NCBI RefSeq assembly: GCF_000720455.1
Contig: NZ_JOAK01000007.1
Coordinates: 1-64,000, forward strand
Direction of reading: 5' to 3'
From: Streptomyces virginiae
GTDB taxonomy: Bacteria > Actinomycetota > Actinomycetes > Streptomycetales > Streptomycetaceae
DNA length: 64,000 bases
Shown here in pieces: positions 35,689 through 43,087 of the stretch; the first letter of the stretch is position 1, and every line of letters begins with the position of its first letter. The position numbers were made by a program, and so were the translations under genes. The notes beneath the pieces were generated by a model. That model was not told the origin of the DNA. It searched no databases and saw nothing but the letters and a program-made list of their open reading frames with translations.

Positions 35689-36068
35689 CCGAGCGGGACG
35701 TGTTCGAGTACGCGCTGGTGCGCGTGGTGCCCCGGATGGAACGCGGCGAGTGTTTCAACGCAGGCGTGATCGTCTACTGCCGGGCGCATTCCTACGTCGC
35801 CGCGCGCACCCACCTCGACGAGGCCAAGCTCCTCGCGCTGGACCCGGCGGCCGACGTGGCCGGCGTACGGGCCGCGCTGCGCGGGGTCGAGGGCGTGTGC
35901 AGCGGCGGCGAAGCGGCGGGGCAGGCGGCGGGTGACGACGCGGGGCGCCGGTTCCGCTGGCTGATCGCCCCGCGCAGCACGGTGGTGCAGCCGGGGCCGG
36001 TGCACACCGGCCTGACGGCCGACCCCGCGGCGGAGGTGGAGCGGCTGCTGGACCTGCTGGTGCGCTGA
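35685..36068 (+). CDS. DUF3037 domain protein
   Basis: 127 residues from the GTG overlapping the upstream stop. Core: FEYALVRVVPRMERGECFNAGVIVYCRAHSYVAARTHLDEAKLLALDP, then a Gly/Ala loop and FRWLIAPRSTVVQPGPVHTGLTADPAAEVERLLDLLV. It is small, soluble, and known mostly as the regular partner of HipA-like kinases in bacteria; biochemical role unknown. Probable binding partner or substrate of the kinase (inference). Confidence 0.85.
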   Translation: MTERDVFEYALVRVVPRMERGECFNAGVIVYCRAHSYVAARTHLDEAKLLALDPAADVAGVRAALRGVEGVCSGGEAAGQAAGDDAGRRFRWLIAPRSTVVQPGPVHTGLTADPAAEVERLLDLLVR

Positions 36069-36099
36069 CCGCCGGCCGCCGGGCGCGGGCCGGTCGGCG

Positions 36100-36128
36100 T
36101 TGACACGGGGTGCCAGGGCTCCTAGCGT
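36100..36128 (+). promoter_or_regulatory. Strong promoter of the SDR pair
   Basis: TTGACA (36100-36105), 17-base spacer, TAGCGT (36123-36128). It is the best sigma-70-type promoter in the window. Transcription should start at about 36135. Confidence 0.75.
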
Positions 36129-36146
36129 CTCCTCAGCTGAAGCTAC

Positions 36147-36160
36147 TAAGCGGTTGCTCA
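36147..36160. promoter_or_regulatory. Putative TetR-type operator downstream of the SDR promoter
   Basis: TAAGC-GGTT-GCTCA is an imperfect palindrome (TAAGC/TGAGC half-sites) about 12 bases after the predicted start. It resembles TAAGCnnnnGCTTA operators of TetR repressors that control beta-oxidation or acyl-CoA genes in actinomycetes. No TetR gene is nearby. Confidence 0.4.
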
Positions 36161-36199
36161 CCTCTGGGCGGCCGCCTCTCTAGGGCGAGGAGAACCAGC

Positions 36200-36961
36200 A
36201 TGTCCACCACCGAGCAGCGCGTCGCGATCGTGACCGGGGCGGCCCGGGGCATCGGCGCGGCCACCGCCGTACGCCTGGCCGCCGAGGGCCGCGCCGTCGC
36301 CGTACTCGACCTCGACGAGGCGGCCTGCAAGGACACCGTGGAGGCCATCACGGCGGCCGGCGGCCGGGCCCTGGCGGTCGGTTGCGACGTCTCGGACGGC
36401 GCCCAGGTGGAGGCGGCCGTCGAGCGCGTCGCCGCCGAACTCGGCGCCCCCACCATCCTGGTCAACAACGCCGGTGTGCTGCGCGACAATCTGCTCTTCA
36501 AGATGAGCGAGACCGACTGGGACACGGTCATGAACGTGCACCTGCGCGGCGCCTTCCTGATGTCGAAGGCCTGTCAGAAGTACATGGTGGAGGCCAAGTT
36601 CGGCCGCATCGTGAACCTCTCCAGCAGCTCGGCGCTCGGCAACCGCGGTCAGGTCAACTACTCGGCGGCCAAGGCCGGTCTGCAGGGCTTCACCAAGACC
36701 CTGGCCATCGAGCTCGGCAAGTTCGGCGTCACCGCCAACGCCGTCGCCCCCGGCTTCATCGTCACCGAGATGACCGCCCAGACGGCCGCCCGCGTCGGCA
36801 TGGGCTTCGAGGACTTCCAGGCCGCCGCGGCCACCCAGATCCCCGTCCAGCGCGTCGGCCGTCCGGACGACATCGCCAACGCCATCGCGTTCTTCACCGG
36901 CGAGGCCGCCGGCTTCGTCTCCGGCCAGGTCATGTACGTGGCCGGCGGCCCCCTCAACTGA
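36200..36961 (+). CDS. fabG: 3-oxoacyl-[acyl-carrier-protein] reductase-like SDR
   Basis: 253 residues, classical short-chain dehydrogenase. TGAARGIG at about 12-19 binds NADPH. NNAG follows near 90, then SSSSAL (Ser) and YSAAK (Tyr-Lys catalytic pair). VNYSAAKAGLQGFTKTLAIELGK is typical of FabG. Reduces 3-oxoacyl groups or similar ketones. Shine-Dalgarno GAGGAGAAC precedes the ATG. Probably co-transcribed with the second SDR 29 bp downstream. Confidence 0.9.
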   Translation: MSTTEQRVAIVTGAARGIGAATAVRLAAEGRAVAVLDLDEAACKDTVEAITAAGGRALAVGCDVSDGAQVEAAVERVAAELGAPTILVNNAGVLRDNLLFKMSETDWDTVMNVHLRGAFLMSKACQKYMVEAKFGRIVNLSSSSALGNRGQVNYSAAKAGLQGFTKTLAIELGKFGVTANAVAPGFIVTEMTAQTAARVGMGFEDFQAAAATQIPVQRVGRPDDIANAIAFFTGEAAGFVSGQVMYVAGGPLN

Positions 36962-36989
36962 CGCGACGACGAGAGGCAGGGCGTACGTC

Positions 36990-37751
36990 ATGACGTACAG
37001 CGGTACCGACAGCGGCAAGGTCGCGCTGATCACCGGGGCGAGCCGGGGCATCGGCTACGGCATCGCCGAGGCACTGGTCGCCCGGGGCGACCGGCTCTGC
37101 ATCACCGGGCGCAACGAGGAGGCCCTCAAGGAGGCTGTGGAGCGCCTCGGGGCGGACCGGGTGATCGGGGTGGCCGGGAAGGCGCACGACGAGGCCCACC
37201 AGGCCCTCGCCGTCGAGCGCACGATGGAGGCCTTCGGCCGCGTCGACTTCCTGGTGAACAACGCCGGCACCAACCCGGTCTTCGGTCCGATCGCGGACCT
37301 GGACCTCGGGGTCGCGCGGAAGGTCTTCGAGACCAATGTGATCTCGGCGCTCGGCTTCGCCCAGCGCACCTGGCACGCCTGGCAGAAGGAGAACGGCGGC
37401 GCGATCGTGAACATCGCCTCGATCGCCGGCGTCTCCGCCTCGCCCTTCATCGGCGCGTACGGGATGAGCAAGGCCGCCATGGTCAACCTCACCCTCCAGC
37501 TCGCCCACGAGATGGCGCCCGGGGTCCGCGTCAACGCGATCGCCCCGGCGGTGGTCAAGACGAAGTTCGCCCAGGCGCTCTACGAGGGCCGGGAGCAGGA
37601 GGCCGCGACGGCCTATCCGCTCGGCCGGCTCGGGCTCCCGGAGGACATCGGCGGGGCCGCGGCGTTTCTTACATCTGCACAAGCGGAATGGATCACTGGG
37701 CAAACTCTGGTCGTCGACGGTGGGATGTTCCTCAATGCCGGGGTGCACTGA
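36990..37751 (+). CDS. Short-chain dehydrogenase/reductase, second SDR
   Basis: 253 residues. TGASRGIGYGIA (coenzyme loop), NNAGTNP, IASIAG and YGMSKAAM (Tyr-x3-Lys) are all present. It resembles the FabG-like SDRs paired with the previous gene in Streptomyces (SCO1345/1346 region from memory). Substrate unknown, probably a 3-hydroxyacyl or similar keto compound. Ends at a small hairpin (37768-37790). Confidence 0.88.
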   Translation: MTYSGTDSGKVALITGASRGIGYGIAEALVARGDRLCITGRNEEALKEAVERLGADRVIGVAGKAHDEAHQALAVERTMEAFGRVDFLVNNAGTNPVFGPIADLDLGVARKVFETNVISALGFAQRTWHAWQKENGGAIVNIASIAGVSASPFIGAYGMSKAAMVNLTLQLAHEMAPGVRVNAIAPAVVKTKFAQALYEGREQEAATAYPLGRLGLPEDIGGAAAFLTSAQAEWITGQTLVVDGGMFLNAGVH

Positions 37752-37767
37752 CCGATAATCGGACATA

Positions 37768-37790
37768 TTTGCCTCCGAAAGGGAGGTAAA
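37768..37790 (+). terminator. Hairpin terminator after the SDR pair
   Basis: TTTGCCTCC (37768-37776), loop GAAAG, GGAGGTAAA (37782-37790), nine pairs with one G-T. Confidence 0.5.
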
Positions 37791-37841
37791 TGCGTATCGA
37801 ATGTGCACGGAACCGGTCAAGTGCCTCACGAAACCAACCCA

Positions 37842-37869
37842 TTGGATTCGTGGGGCACTGCGGTAGGGT
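37842..37869 (+). promoter_or_regulatory. Promoter of the peptide-binding lipoprotein gene
   Basis: TTGGAT (37842-37847), 16-base spacer, TAGGGT (37864-37869); the start should be near 37876, giving a 28-base leader with GAGGAG. Confidence 0.55.
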
Positions 37870-37903
37870 CTGCCGCACCCCTGGCTGATCGAGGAGCGTG
37901 CAC

Positions 37904-39487
37904 GTGTTCAACCGGACCAGATGCCTGCAGATCACTGCGGCCCTTGCGTCCATATCCCTGCTCGCCGGATGCGGCCTGCTGTCGGATGACGACGGCGACG
38001 AAGCGAAGCGGATCGTCGTCGGGACCACGAGCGCGCCGAGCACCCTCGACCCCGCCGCGGCGTGGGACGGCTCCTGGGAGCTGTACCGGAACGTCTACCA
38101 GACCCTCCTGGCCTTCCCCACGGGCTCCACCAAGCCCCAGCCGGACGCCGCCCAGAACTGCGAGTTCACGGACGGCGCGAGCCAGGCGTACCGGTGCACC
38201 CTGCGCAAGGGCCTGAAGTTCTCCAACGGCGAGCCCCTCGACGCCAAGGCCGTCAAGCACTCCCTCGACCGGATCCGGACGATCGGCTCCAAGGTCGGCC
38301 CGAAGGACCTCTTCGGCAGCCTCGACAAGATCGAGACCCCGGACGCCCTGACGGTGGTCTTCCACCTGAAGACCTCGGACGCCACCTTCCCGTACGTCCT
38401 CGGCTCCCCGGCCGCCTCGCTGGTCGCGCCCAAGGACTACCCCGCGGACAAGGTGCGCGAGGACGGCAAGATCACCGGCTCCGGCCCCTACGTGCTGGAC
38501 TCGTACAAGGAGGGCGGCGAGGCCGTCCTCTCCGAGAACAAGGGCTACACCGGTTTCGCGAACCGCCAGAACAAGGCCGTCACGATCCGCTACTTCGCGG
38601 ACTCCGAGAAGATGGTCGCGGCCCTGAAGGCCAAGGAGCTGGACGCCACCTACCGAGGCCTGTCGGCCCCGCAGATCACCGACCTGCAGAGCCCCGCCGC
38701 GCACGCGCTGGGCGTCCAGGTCGTCGAGAACGTCGGCGCCGAGATCCGCTACCTGGTCTTCAACCCGAAGGACCCGGCGGTCAACAAGCTCGCGGTCCGC
38801 CAGGCCATCGCCCAGGTCATCGACCGCGGCACGCTCGTCTCCAAGGTCTACCAGGGCACCGCCGAGCCGCTGTACTCGATGGTCCCCAAGGGCGTCGTCG
38901 GCCACAAGACGCCGTTCTACGACAAGTACGGCGCCGCGGACGTCGGCAAGGCCAAGAAGATCCTCAAGGAGGCCGGCATCAACCAGCAGGTCGACCTGAC
39001 CTTCTGGTACACCACCGACCGGTACGGCTCCTCCACCGCCGAGGAGTTCACCGAGATCAAGCGCCAGCTGGACGAGAGCGGCCTGTTCAACATCACCCTG
39101 CGCAGCCAGCCCTGGAAGGCCTTCCAGGAGGGCTACAAGAGCCAGGAGTACCCGGTCTTCGGCCGAGGCTGGTTCCCCGACTTCCCGGACCCCGACAACT
39201 TCATCGCGCCGTTCGTCGGCAAGGAGAACGCTGTCGGCACCCCGTACGAGCAGAACGAGATCCTGACCGACCTGCTCCCCAAGTCCCGCCGCGACGGAGA
39301 CCGCTCCAGCGGGGTCCAGCAGTTCGAGAAGGCCCAGCAGATCTTCGCCGAGGACGTCCGGCTGCTGCCCCTGTGGCAGGGCAAGCTGTACGTCGCCGCA
39401 CGCGAGGACATCGCAGGCGCCGAGCGGGCCCTCGACCCGCAGACCGCCATGCAGATGTGGGAGCTGTACCGCAAGACCAGCTGGTAG
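37904..39487 (+). CDS. ABC transporter substrate-binding lipoprotein (family 5, peptide/nickel type)
   Basis: 527 residues. Lipoprotein signal peptide with lipobox LLAGC (Cys about 23). The mature domain has VVGTTSAPSTLDPAAAWDG and YRNVYQTLLAF, typical of OppA/DppA-like binding proteins. GAGGAG is seven bases before GTG 37904, so the GTG at 37898 is too close to the Shine-Dalgarno. No permease or ATPase genes follow, so it is an orphan binding protein, perhaps using a transporter elsewhere. Confidence 0.9.
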   Translation: MFNRTRCLQITAALASISLLAGCGLLSDDDGDEAKRIVVGTTSAPSTLDPAAAWDGSWELYRNVYQTLLAFPTGSTKPQPDAAQNCEFTDGASQAYRCTLRKGLKFSNGEPLDAKAVKHSLDRIRTIGSKVGPKDLFGSLDKIETPDALTVVFHLKTSDATFPYVLGSPAASLVAPKDYPADKVREDGKITGSGPYVLDSYKEGGEAVLSENKGYTGFANRQNKAVTIRYFADSEKMVAALKAKELDATYRGLSAPQITDLQSPAAHALGVQVVENVGAEIRYLVFNPKDPAVNKLAVRQAIAQVIDRGTLVSKVYQGTAEPLYSMVPKGVVGHKTPFYDKYGAADVGKAKKILKEAGINQQVDLTFWYTTDRYGSSTAEEFTEIKRQLDESGLFNITLRSQPWKAFQEGYKSQEYPVFGRGWFPDFPDPDNFIAPFVGKENAVGTPYEQNEILTDLLPKSRRDGDRSSGVQQFEKAQQIFAEDVRLLPLWQGKLYVAAREDIAGAERALDPQTAMQMWELYRKTSW

Positions 39488-39589
39488 CCGCGGCCCCGCC
39501 CGGGCGATCGTCCCGGGCGGCCGACGCGTTGTCAGTGGGCCCCGGTAGGTTCTGAGCAGTTGCACGAACTTGTACCGGAGGTTGTCGCC

Positions 39590-40267
39590 GTGACCCAGAT
39601 GCTGCCCGAGTCCTGGCTCCCCGTCCTCGGCGGGGAGCTGGACCAGCCCTACTTCAGGGAACTCACCGAGTTCGTCGAGAAGGAGCGGGCAAACGGGCCG
39701 GTCTACCCGCCCCGCGAGCAGGTCTTCGCCGCCCTGGACGCCACGCCCTTCGACCAGGTCAAGGTCCTCGTCCTCGGCCAGGACCCCTACCACGGCGCCG
39801 GCCAGGGCCACGGCCTGTGCTTCTCCGTGCAGCCCGGGGTCAAGACCCCGCCCTCGCTGCGCAACATCTACAAGGAGATGAAGGAGGAGCTCGGCCTGGA
39901 GGTCCCGGACAACGGGTATCTGATGCCGTGGGCCCAGCAGGGCGTCCTGCTGCTCAACGCGGTGCTCACCGTCCGCGAGGCCGAGCCGAACTCGCACAAG
40001 GGCAAGGGCTGGGAGAAGTTCACCGACGCAGTGATCCGCGCGGTGTCCGAGCGTCCCGACCCGGCCGTGTTCGTCCTGTGGGGCGCCTACGCCCAGAAGA
40101 AGATCCCGCTCATCGACGAGGAGCGGCACGTGATCGTCAAGGGCGCGCACCCCTCGCCGCTGTCGGCCAAGAAGTTCTTCGGATCCCGGCCCTTCACGCA
40201 GATCAACGAGGCCATCGCCGCCCAGGGGCATGAGCCGATCGACTGGCGGATCCCGGACCTCGGCTGA
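39590..40267 (+). CDS. ung: Uracil-DNA glycosylase, family 1
   Basis: 225 residues. Catalytic GQDPYH (water-activating Asp), FSV in the uracil pocket, LLLNAVLTV and the DNA-intercalating HPSPLS (as AHPSPLS). Excises uracil from DNA after cytosine deamination, in base excision repair. GGAGG lies 9 bases before GTG 39590. A TAGGTT (39546-39551) gives a short leader. Confidence 0.97.
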   Translation: MTQMLPESWLPVLGGELDQPYFRELTEFVEKERANGPVYPPREQVFAALDATPFDQVKVLVLGQDPYHGAGQGHGLCFSVQPGVKTPPSLRNIYKEMKEELGLEVPDNGYLMPWAQQGVLLLNAVLTVREAEPNSHKGKGWEKFTDAVIRAVSERPDPAVFVLWGAYAQKKIPLIDEERHVIVKGAHPSPLSAKKFFGSRPFTQINEAIAAQGHEPIDWRIPDLG

Positions 40268-40361
40268 CGTCCCACCGCGCCTCGGCGCCTTCACCGGTAC
40301 CTCCGGCTAGCTTCGTGACGACCGGACCGGAACAGGTCCGGCGGAGCAAGCCGGAGGCGCC

Positions 40362-40904
40362 GTGACCGAGCAGCAGGAGGCGTCGGAGGACGCCGTCATG
40401 ACGAGGATCGGCCAGGCGGTCATCCTGCTGCACGCCGGCGACCGCGAGGAGGCCCGCAACCGGCTCGGCGAGATCTGGCAGGACATCGGCGAGGATGGGG
40501 ACTCCCTGCACCGGTGCACCCTCGCCCACTACATGGCCGACGCCCAGGACGACCCCGCCGACGAGCTGGCCTGGGACCTGCGGGCCCTGACCGCCGCCGA
40601 CGCCCTGCGCGAAGGGCCCGGGACCGGGGACGACGGGCCCGGCAACGGGCGGCCGGCGCTGCGGGAGCCGCGCCCCGCGATGCGCGTCTTCTACCCCTCC
40701 CTGCACCTCAGCCTGGCCGCCGACTACCTGAAGCTCCAGCGGCCGGAGGCCGCCCGGGTCCACCTGGCGCGGGCCCGGGCGGCCTCCGGGGCACTGGCCG
40801 ACGACGGCTACGGCAACGGCGTACGGGCCGCCATCGCGCGGCTGGAGCGCCGCCTCGCCACGGAACCGGGCGCCCGGCCGCGGCCCTTTCCGGAACAGTC
40901 GTAG
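40362..40904 (+). CDS. TPR-like hypothetical protein
   Basis: 180 residues, all helical, with two pairs of antiparallel helices (ILLHAGDREEARNRLGEIWQDIGEDGD; LHLSLAADYLKLQRPEAARVHLARARAA), which fit tetratricopeptide-type repeats. An acidic Gly-rich linker lies between (GPGTGDDGPGNG). No signal peptide. GTG start with GGAGG. A scaffold or regulatory role is inferred. Confidence 0.7.
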   Translation: MTEQQEASEDAVMTRIGQAVILLHAGDREEARNRLGEIWQDIGEDGDSLHRCTLAHYMADAQDDPADELAWDLRALTAADALREGPGTGDDGPGNGRPALREPRPAMRVFYPSLHLSLAADYLKLQRPEAARVHLARARAASGALADDGYGNGVRAAIARLERRLATEPGARPRPFPEQS

Positions 40905-40912
40905 GACGCGCC

Positions 40913-41452
40913 TCAGCCGCCGTGGACGCCCGCGCAGATCCGGGCTTCGGGGCTGTCGGGGTGCCAGCGGCCGTGGCGCCGGCCCAGCGCGCAGACGTCG
41001 GCCGGCCGCACCGGCAGCTTCCGCACCAGCTCACGCTCCGCCTCGGCATCGGGCCGGTCGTGCCGCCGGGGGCCGTCAGGACGCCCCGGGGCGGGATCGG
41101 CGGCCCGCCGGGGCTCCGGGATGTCGGGGACCGGCGGAGCGTCCGGTACGGGCCCGCCCGGGGCGCTCCGGGCGGTGCTGTCGGCGGCCCGTCGGGCCGG
41201 GGCCGCGGCCGCCGGCCGCGCGGCCTGCTCCGGGGCCGCCTCCACGGCCTCCAGCGCCTCCAGGGCGGGTGCCCGGACGGCCACGGGGGAGGTCCCGGGC
41301 CCGCCGCGCGGATCGTGCCGGGGCGGGACCCCGGCGGCGGGGGCCGCCGCGGGCTGCACGGGTCCGGGGCTCACATTGACACAGCCGGAGACCGCCGAAA
41401 CGGCGCAGGCGACTCCGAGCAGCAGCTTTGTCGTGGTTCGCGTTGGATGCAC
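40913..41452 (-). CDS. Putative lipoprotein
   Basis: 179 residues from GTG 41452 (another possible start is GTG 41515). Signal region TTKLLLGVACAVSAVSGC has a lipobox-like VSGC (Cys about 23). The middle is a long Pro/Ala-rich extended region; the C-terminus has DVCALGRRHGRWHPDSPEARIC, two cysteines that probably form a disulfide. Known only as a conserved type of Streptomyces lipoprotein; no function. Very Ala/Pro-rich sequence makes the start uncertain. Confidence 0.7.
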   Translation of the reverse strand: MHPTRTTTKLLLGVACAVSAVSGCVNVSPGPVQPAAAPAAGVPPRHDPRGGPGTSPVAVRAPALEALEAVEAAPEQAARPAAAAPARRAADSTARSAPGGPVPDAPPVPDIPEPRRAADPAPGRPDGPRRHDRPDAEAERELVRKLPVRPADVCALGRRHGRWHPDSPEARICAGVHGG

Positions 41453-41573
41453 CCGCGCAACTCTGCTGTGTGAGGACCCCGTTGTGAAAACCGGGAGCCC
41501 ATATTCACCCCGCACGGGTGAAGGGCGGCGGGGTGACCGGCGGATCGCGGGACGCCCCCCGGGCCCCCTCGGC

Positions 41574-42098
41574 TCATTCGCCGGTGGCGCCGTCTATCTG
41601 CTCGCGCAGCAGGTCCGCGTGGCCGTTGTGGCGCGCGTACTCCTCGATCATGTGCGTGTAGACCCAGCGCAGGCTGAACACCTCGCCGCGGTGGTGGCTC
41701 TCCGCCTTCGACACCAGGTCCAGCGATCGGCCCGCGGCGGCCCGCCGGGCCCGTTCGACCTCCGTCCGCCACGCCTGCTCGGCCTCGGCCCAGGTGGCCG
41801 CCCCGGTGAAGTGGAAGTCGCCGTCCCGGTCCTCGTCCGTGACGAACAGGTCGGGCACGTCCTCGCCCAGCATGATCTGCCGGAACCAGTACCGCTCCAC
41901 CTCCGCCATGTGCCGTACGAGGCCCAGGAGACTCAACTCGGAAGGGGCGAGCGGGGTCCTGCGCAGCTCTTCGTCCTGCAGTCCCTCGCACTTCCACAGG
42001 AGCGTGGCACGGTGGTAGTCGAGCCAGCCGTCCAGCATCTCCCGCTCGTCGGCGGTGGTGGAGGGTTCGTCGCGGTGTGATCCTGAACTGGTGGTCAT
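41574..42098 (-). CDS. DinB-fold (DUF664) four-helix enzyme
   Basis: 174 residues from ATG 42098 (GAGG at the right distance; ATG 42107 also possible). Four-helix DinB/YfiT superfamily: LLGLVRHMAEVERYWFRQIM near the start and HMIEEYARHNGHADLLREQIDG at the end provide three histidines for a divalent metal. Members in actinomycetes often use mycothiol as thiol cofactor; its substrate is unknown. Confidence 0.85.
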   Translation of the reverse strand: MTTSSGSHRDEPSTTADEREMLDGWLDYHRATLLWKCEGLQDEELRRTPLAPSELSLLGLVRHMAEVERYWFRQIMLGEDVPDLFVTDEDRDGDFHFTGAATWAEAEQAWRTEVERARRAAAGRSLDLVSKAESHHRGEVFSLRWVYTHMIEEYARHNGHADLLREQIDGATGE

Positions 42099-42181
42099 GA
42101 GGATCATCCTCGGCGAACCGGGCCCCGGTCACCAGGGATTAAGCTGCCAAGATCCCACAAGGACCGAACTTGGAGGCCCCG

Positions 42182-43087
42182 GTGAAGGTCGGCTGCATCG
42201 GACTCGGCGACATCGCGCAGAAGGCGTACCTGCCCGTCCTCACCGCCCGCGCGGACGTCGAACTGCACCTGCAGACGCGCACCCCCGCCACCCTGCAGCG
42301 GGTCGGCGACGCCCACCACGTCCCGGCGGCGCGGCGGCACACCGATCTCGACGCCCTGCTCGCCCAGGACCTGGACGCGGCCTTCGTGCACGCCCCGACC
42401 GGAGCCCACCCCGAGATCCTCACGCACCTGCTGGAAGCCGGCGTACCCACCTACGTGGACAAGCCGCTCGCCTACGAGTTCGCCGCGTCACGGCGGCTGG
42501 TGGAACTGGCCGAGAAGCGCGAGGTCTCCCTCGCCGTCGGCTTCAACCGCCGCTACGCGCCCGGTTACGCGCAGTGCGCCGACCATCCGCGCGACCTGAT
42601 CGTCATGCAGAAGAACCGGGTCGGCCTGCCCGAGGACCCGCGCACTCTGGTGCTCGACGACTTCATCCACGTCGTCGACACCCTGCGCTTCCTGCTGCCC
42701 GGCGAGGCCGACCGCACGGACGTCCGCGCCGTGGTGCGCGACGGGCTCATGCACCAGGTGGTGCTGCACCTCTCCGGCCCCGGATTCAGCGCGCTCGGCA
42801 TCATGAACCGCCTCTCCGGCTCCAACGAGGAGGTCCTGGAGGTCTCCGGCACGGACACCAAGCGGCAGGTGGTCAACCTCGCCGAGGTCATCGACCACAA
42901 GGGCCAGCCCACCGTGCGCCGCCGCGGGGACTGGGTGTCCGTCGCCCGCCAGCGCGGGATCGAACAGGTCGTGGACCACTTCCTGGAGGCGGTCGCGGCG
43001 GGCCGGACCCTCAGCGCGCGCGACGCGCTGCTCACCCACGAGCTGTGCGAGACGGTGGTGAACTCGGCTCTGGAGCAGGCCTTCTGA
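42182..43087 (+). CDS. Gfo/Idh/MocA family oxidoreductase
   Basis: 301 residues. N-terminal NAD(P)-binding Rossmann fold (GCIGLGDIAQKAYLPVL), then VDKPLAYEF (EKP-like motif with Asp) and the substrate domain. Oxidises or reduces a sugar or related polyol. The GTG start is placed 6 bases after TTGGAGG; TAAGCT (42140-42145) is a possible -10. Its 3' end overlaps the convergent lnt gene by 56 bp. Confidence 0.85.
   Translation: MKVGCIGLGDIAQKAYLPVLTARADVELHLQTRTPATLQRVGDAHHVPAARRHTDLDALLAQDLDAAFVHAPTGAHPEILTHLLEAGVPTYVDKPLAYEFAASRRLVELAEKREVSLAVGFNRRYAPGYAQCADHPRDLIVMQKNRVGLPEDPRTLVLDDFIHVVDTLRFLLPGEADRTDVRAVVRDGLMHQVVLHLSGPGFSALGIMNRLSGSNEEVLEVSGTDTKRQVVNLAEVIDHKGQPTVRRRGDWVSVARQRGIEQVVDHFLEAVAAGRTLSARDALLTHELCETVVNSALEQAF

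Noticed and set aside
34840..36068. Classic hipBA toxin-antitoxin locus
   Set aside because: No XRE-type HipB gene in the operon and the kinase lacks HipA_N; listed as an uncharacterised pair instead.
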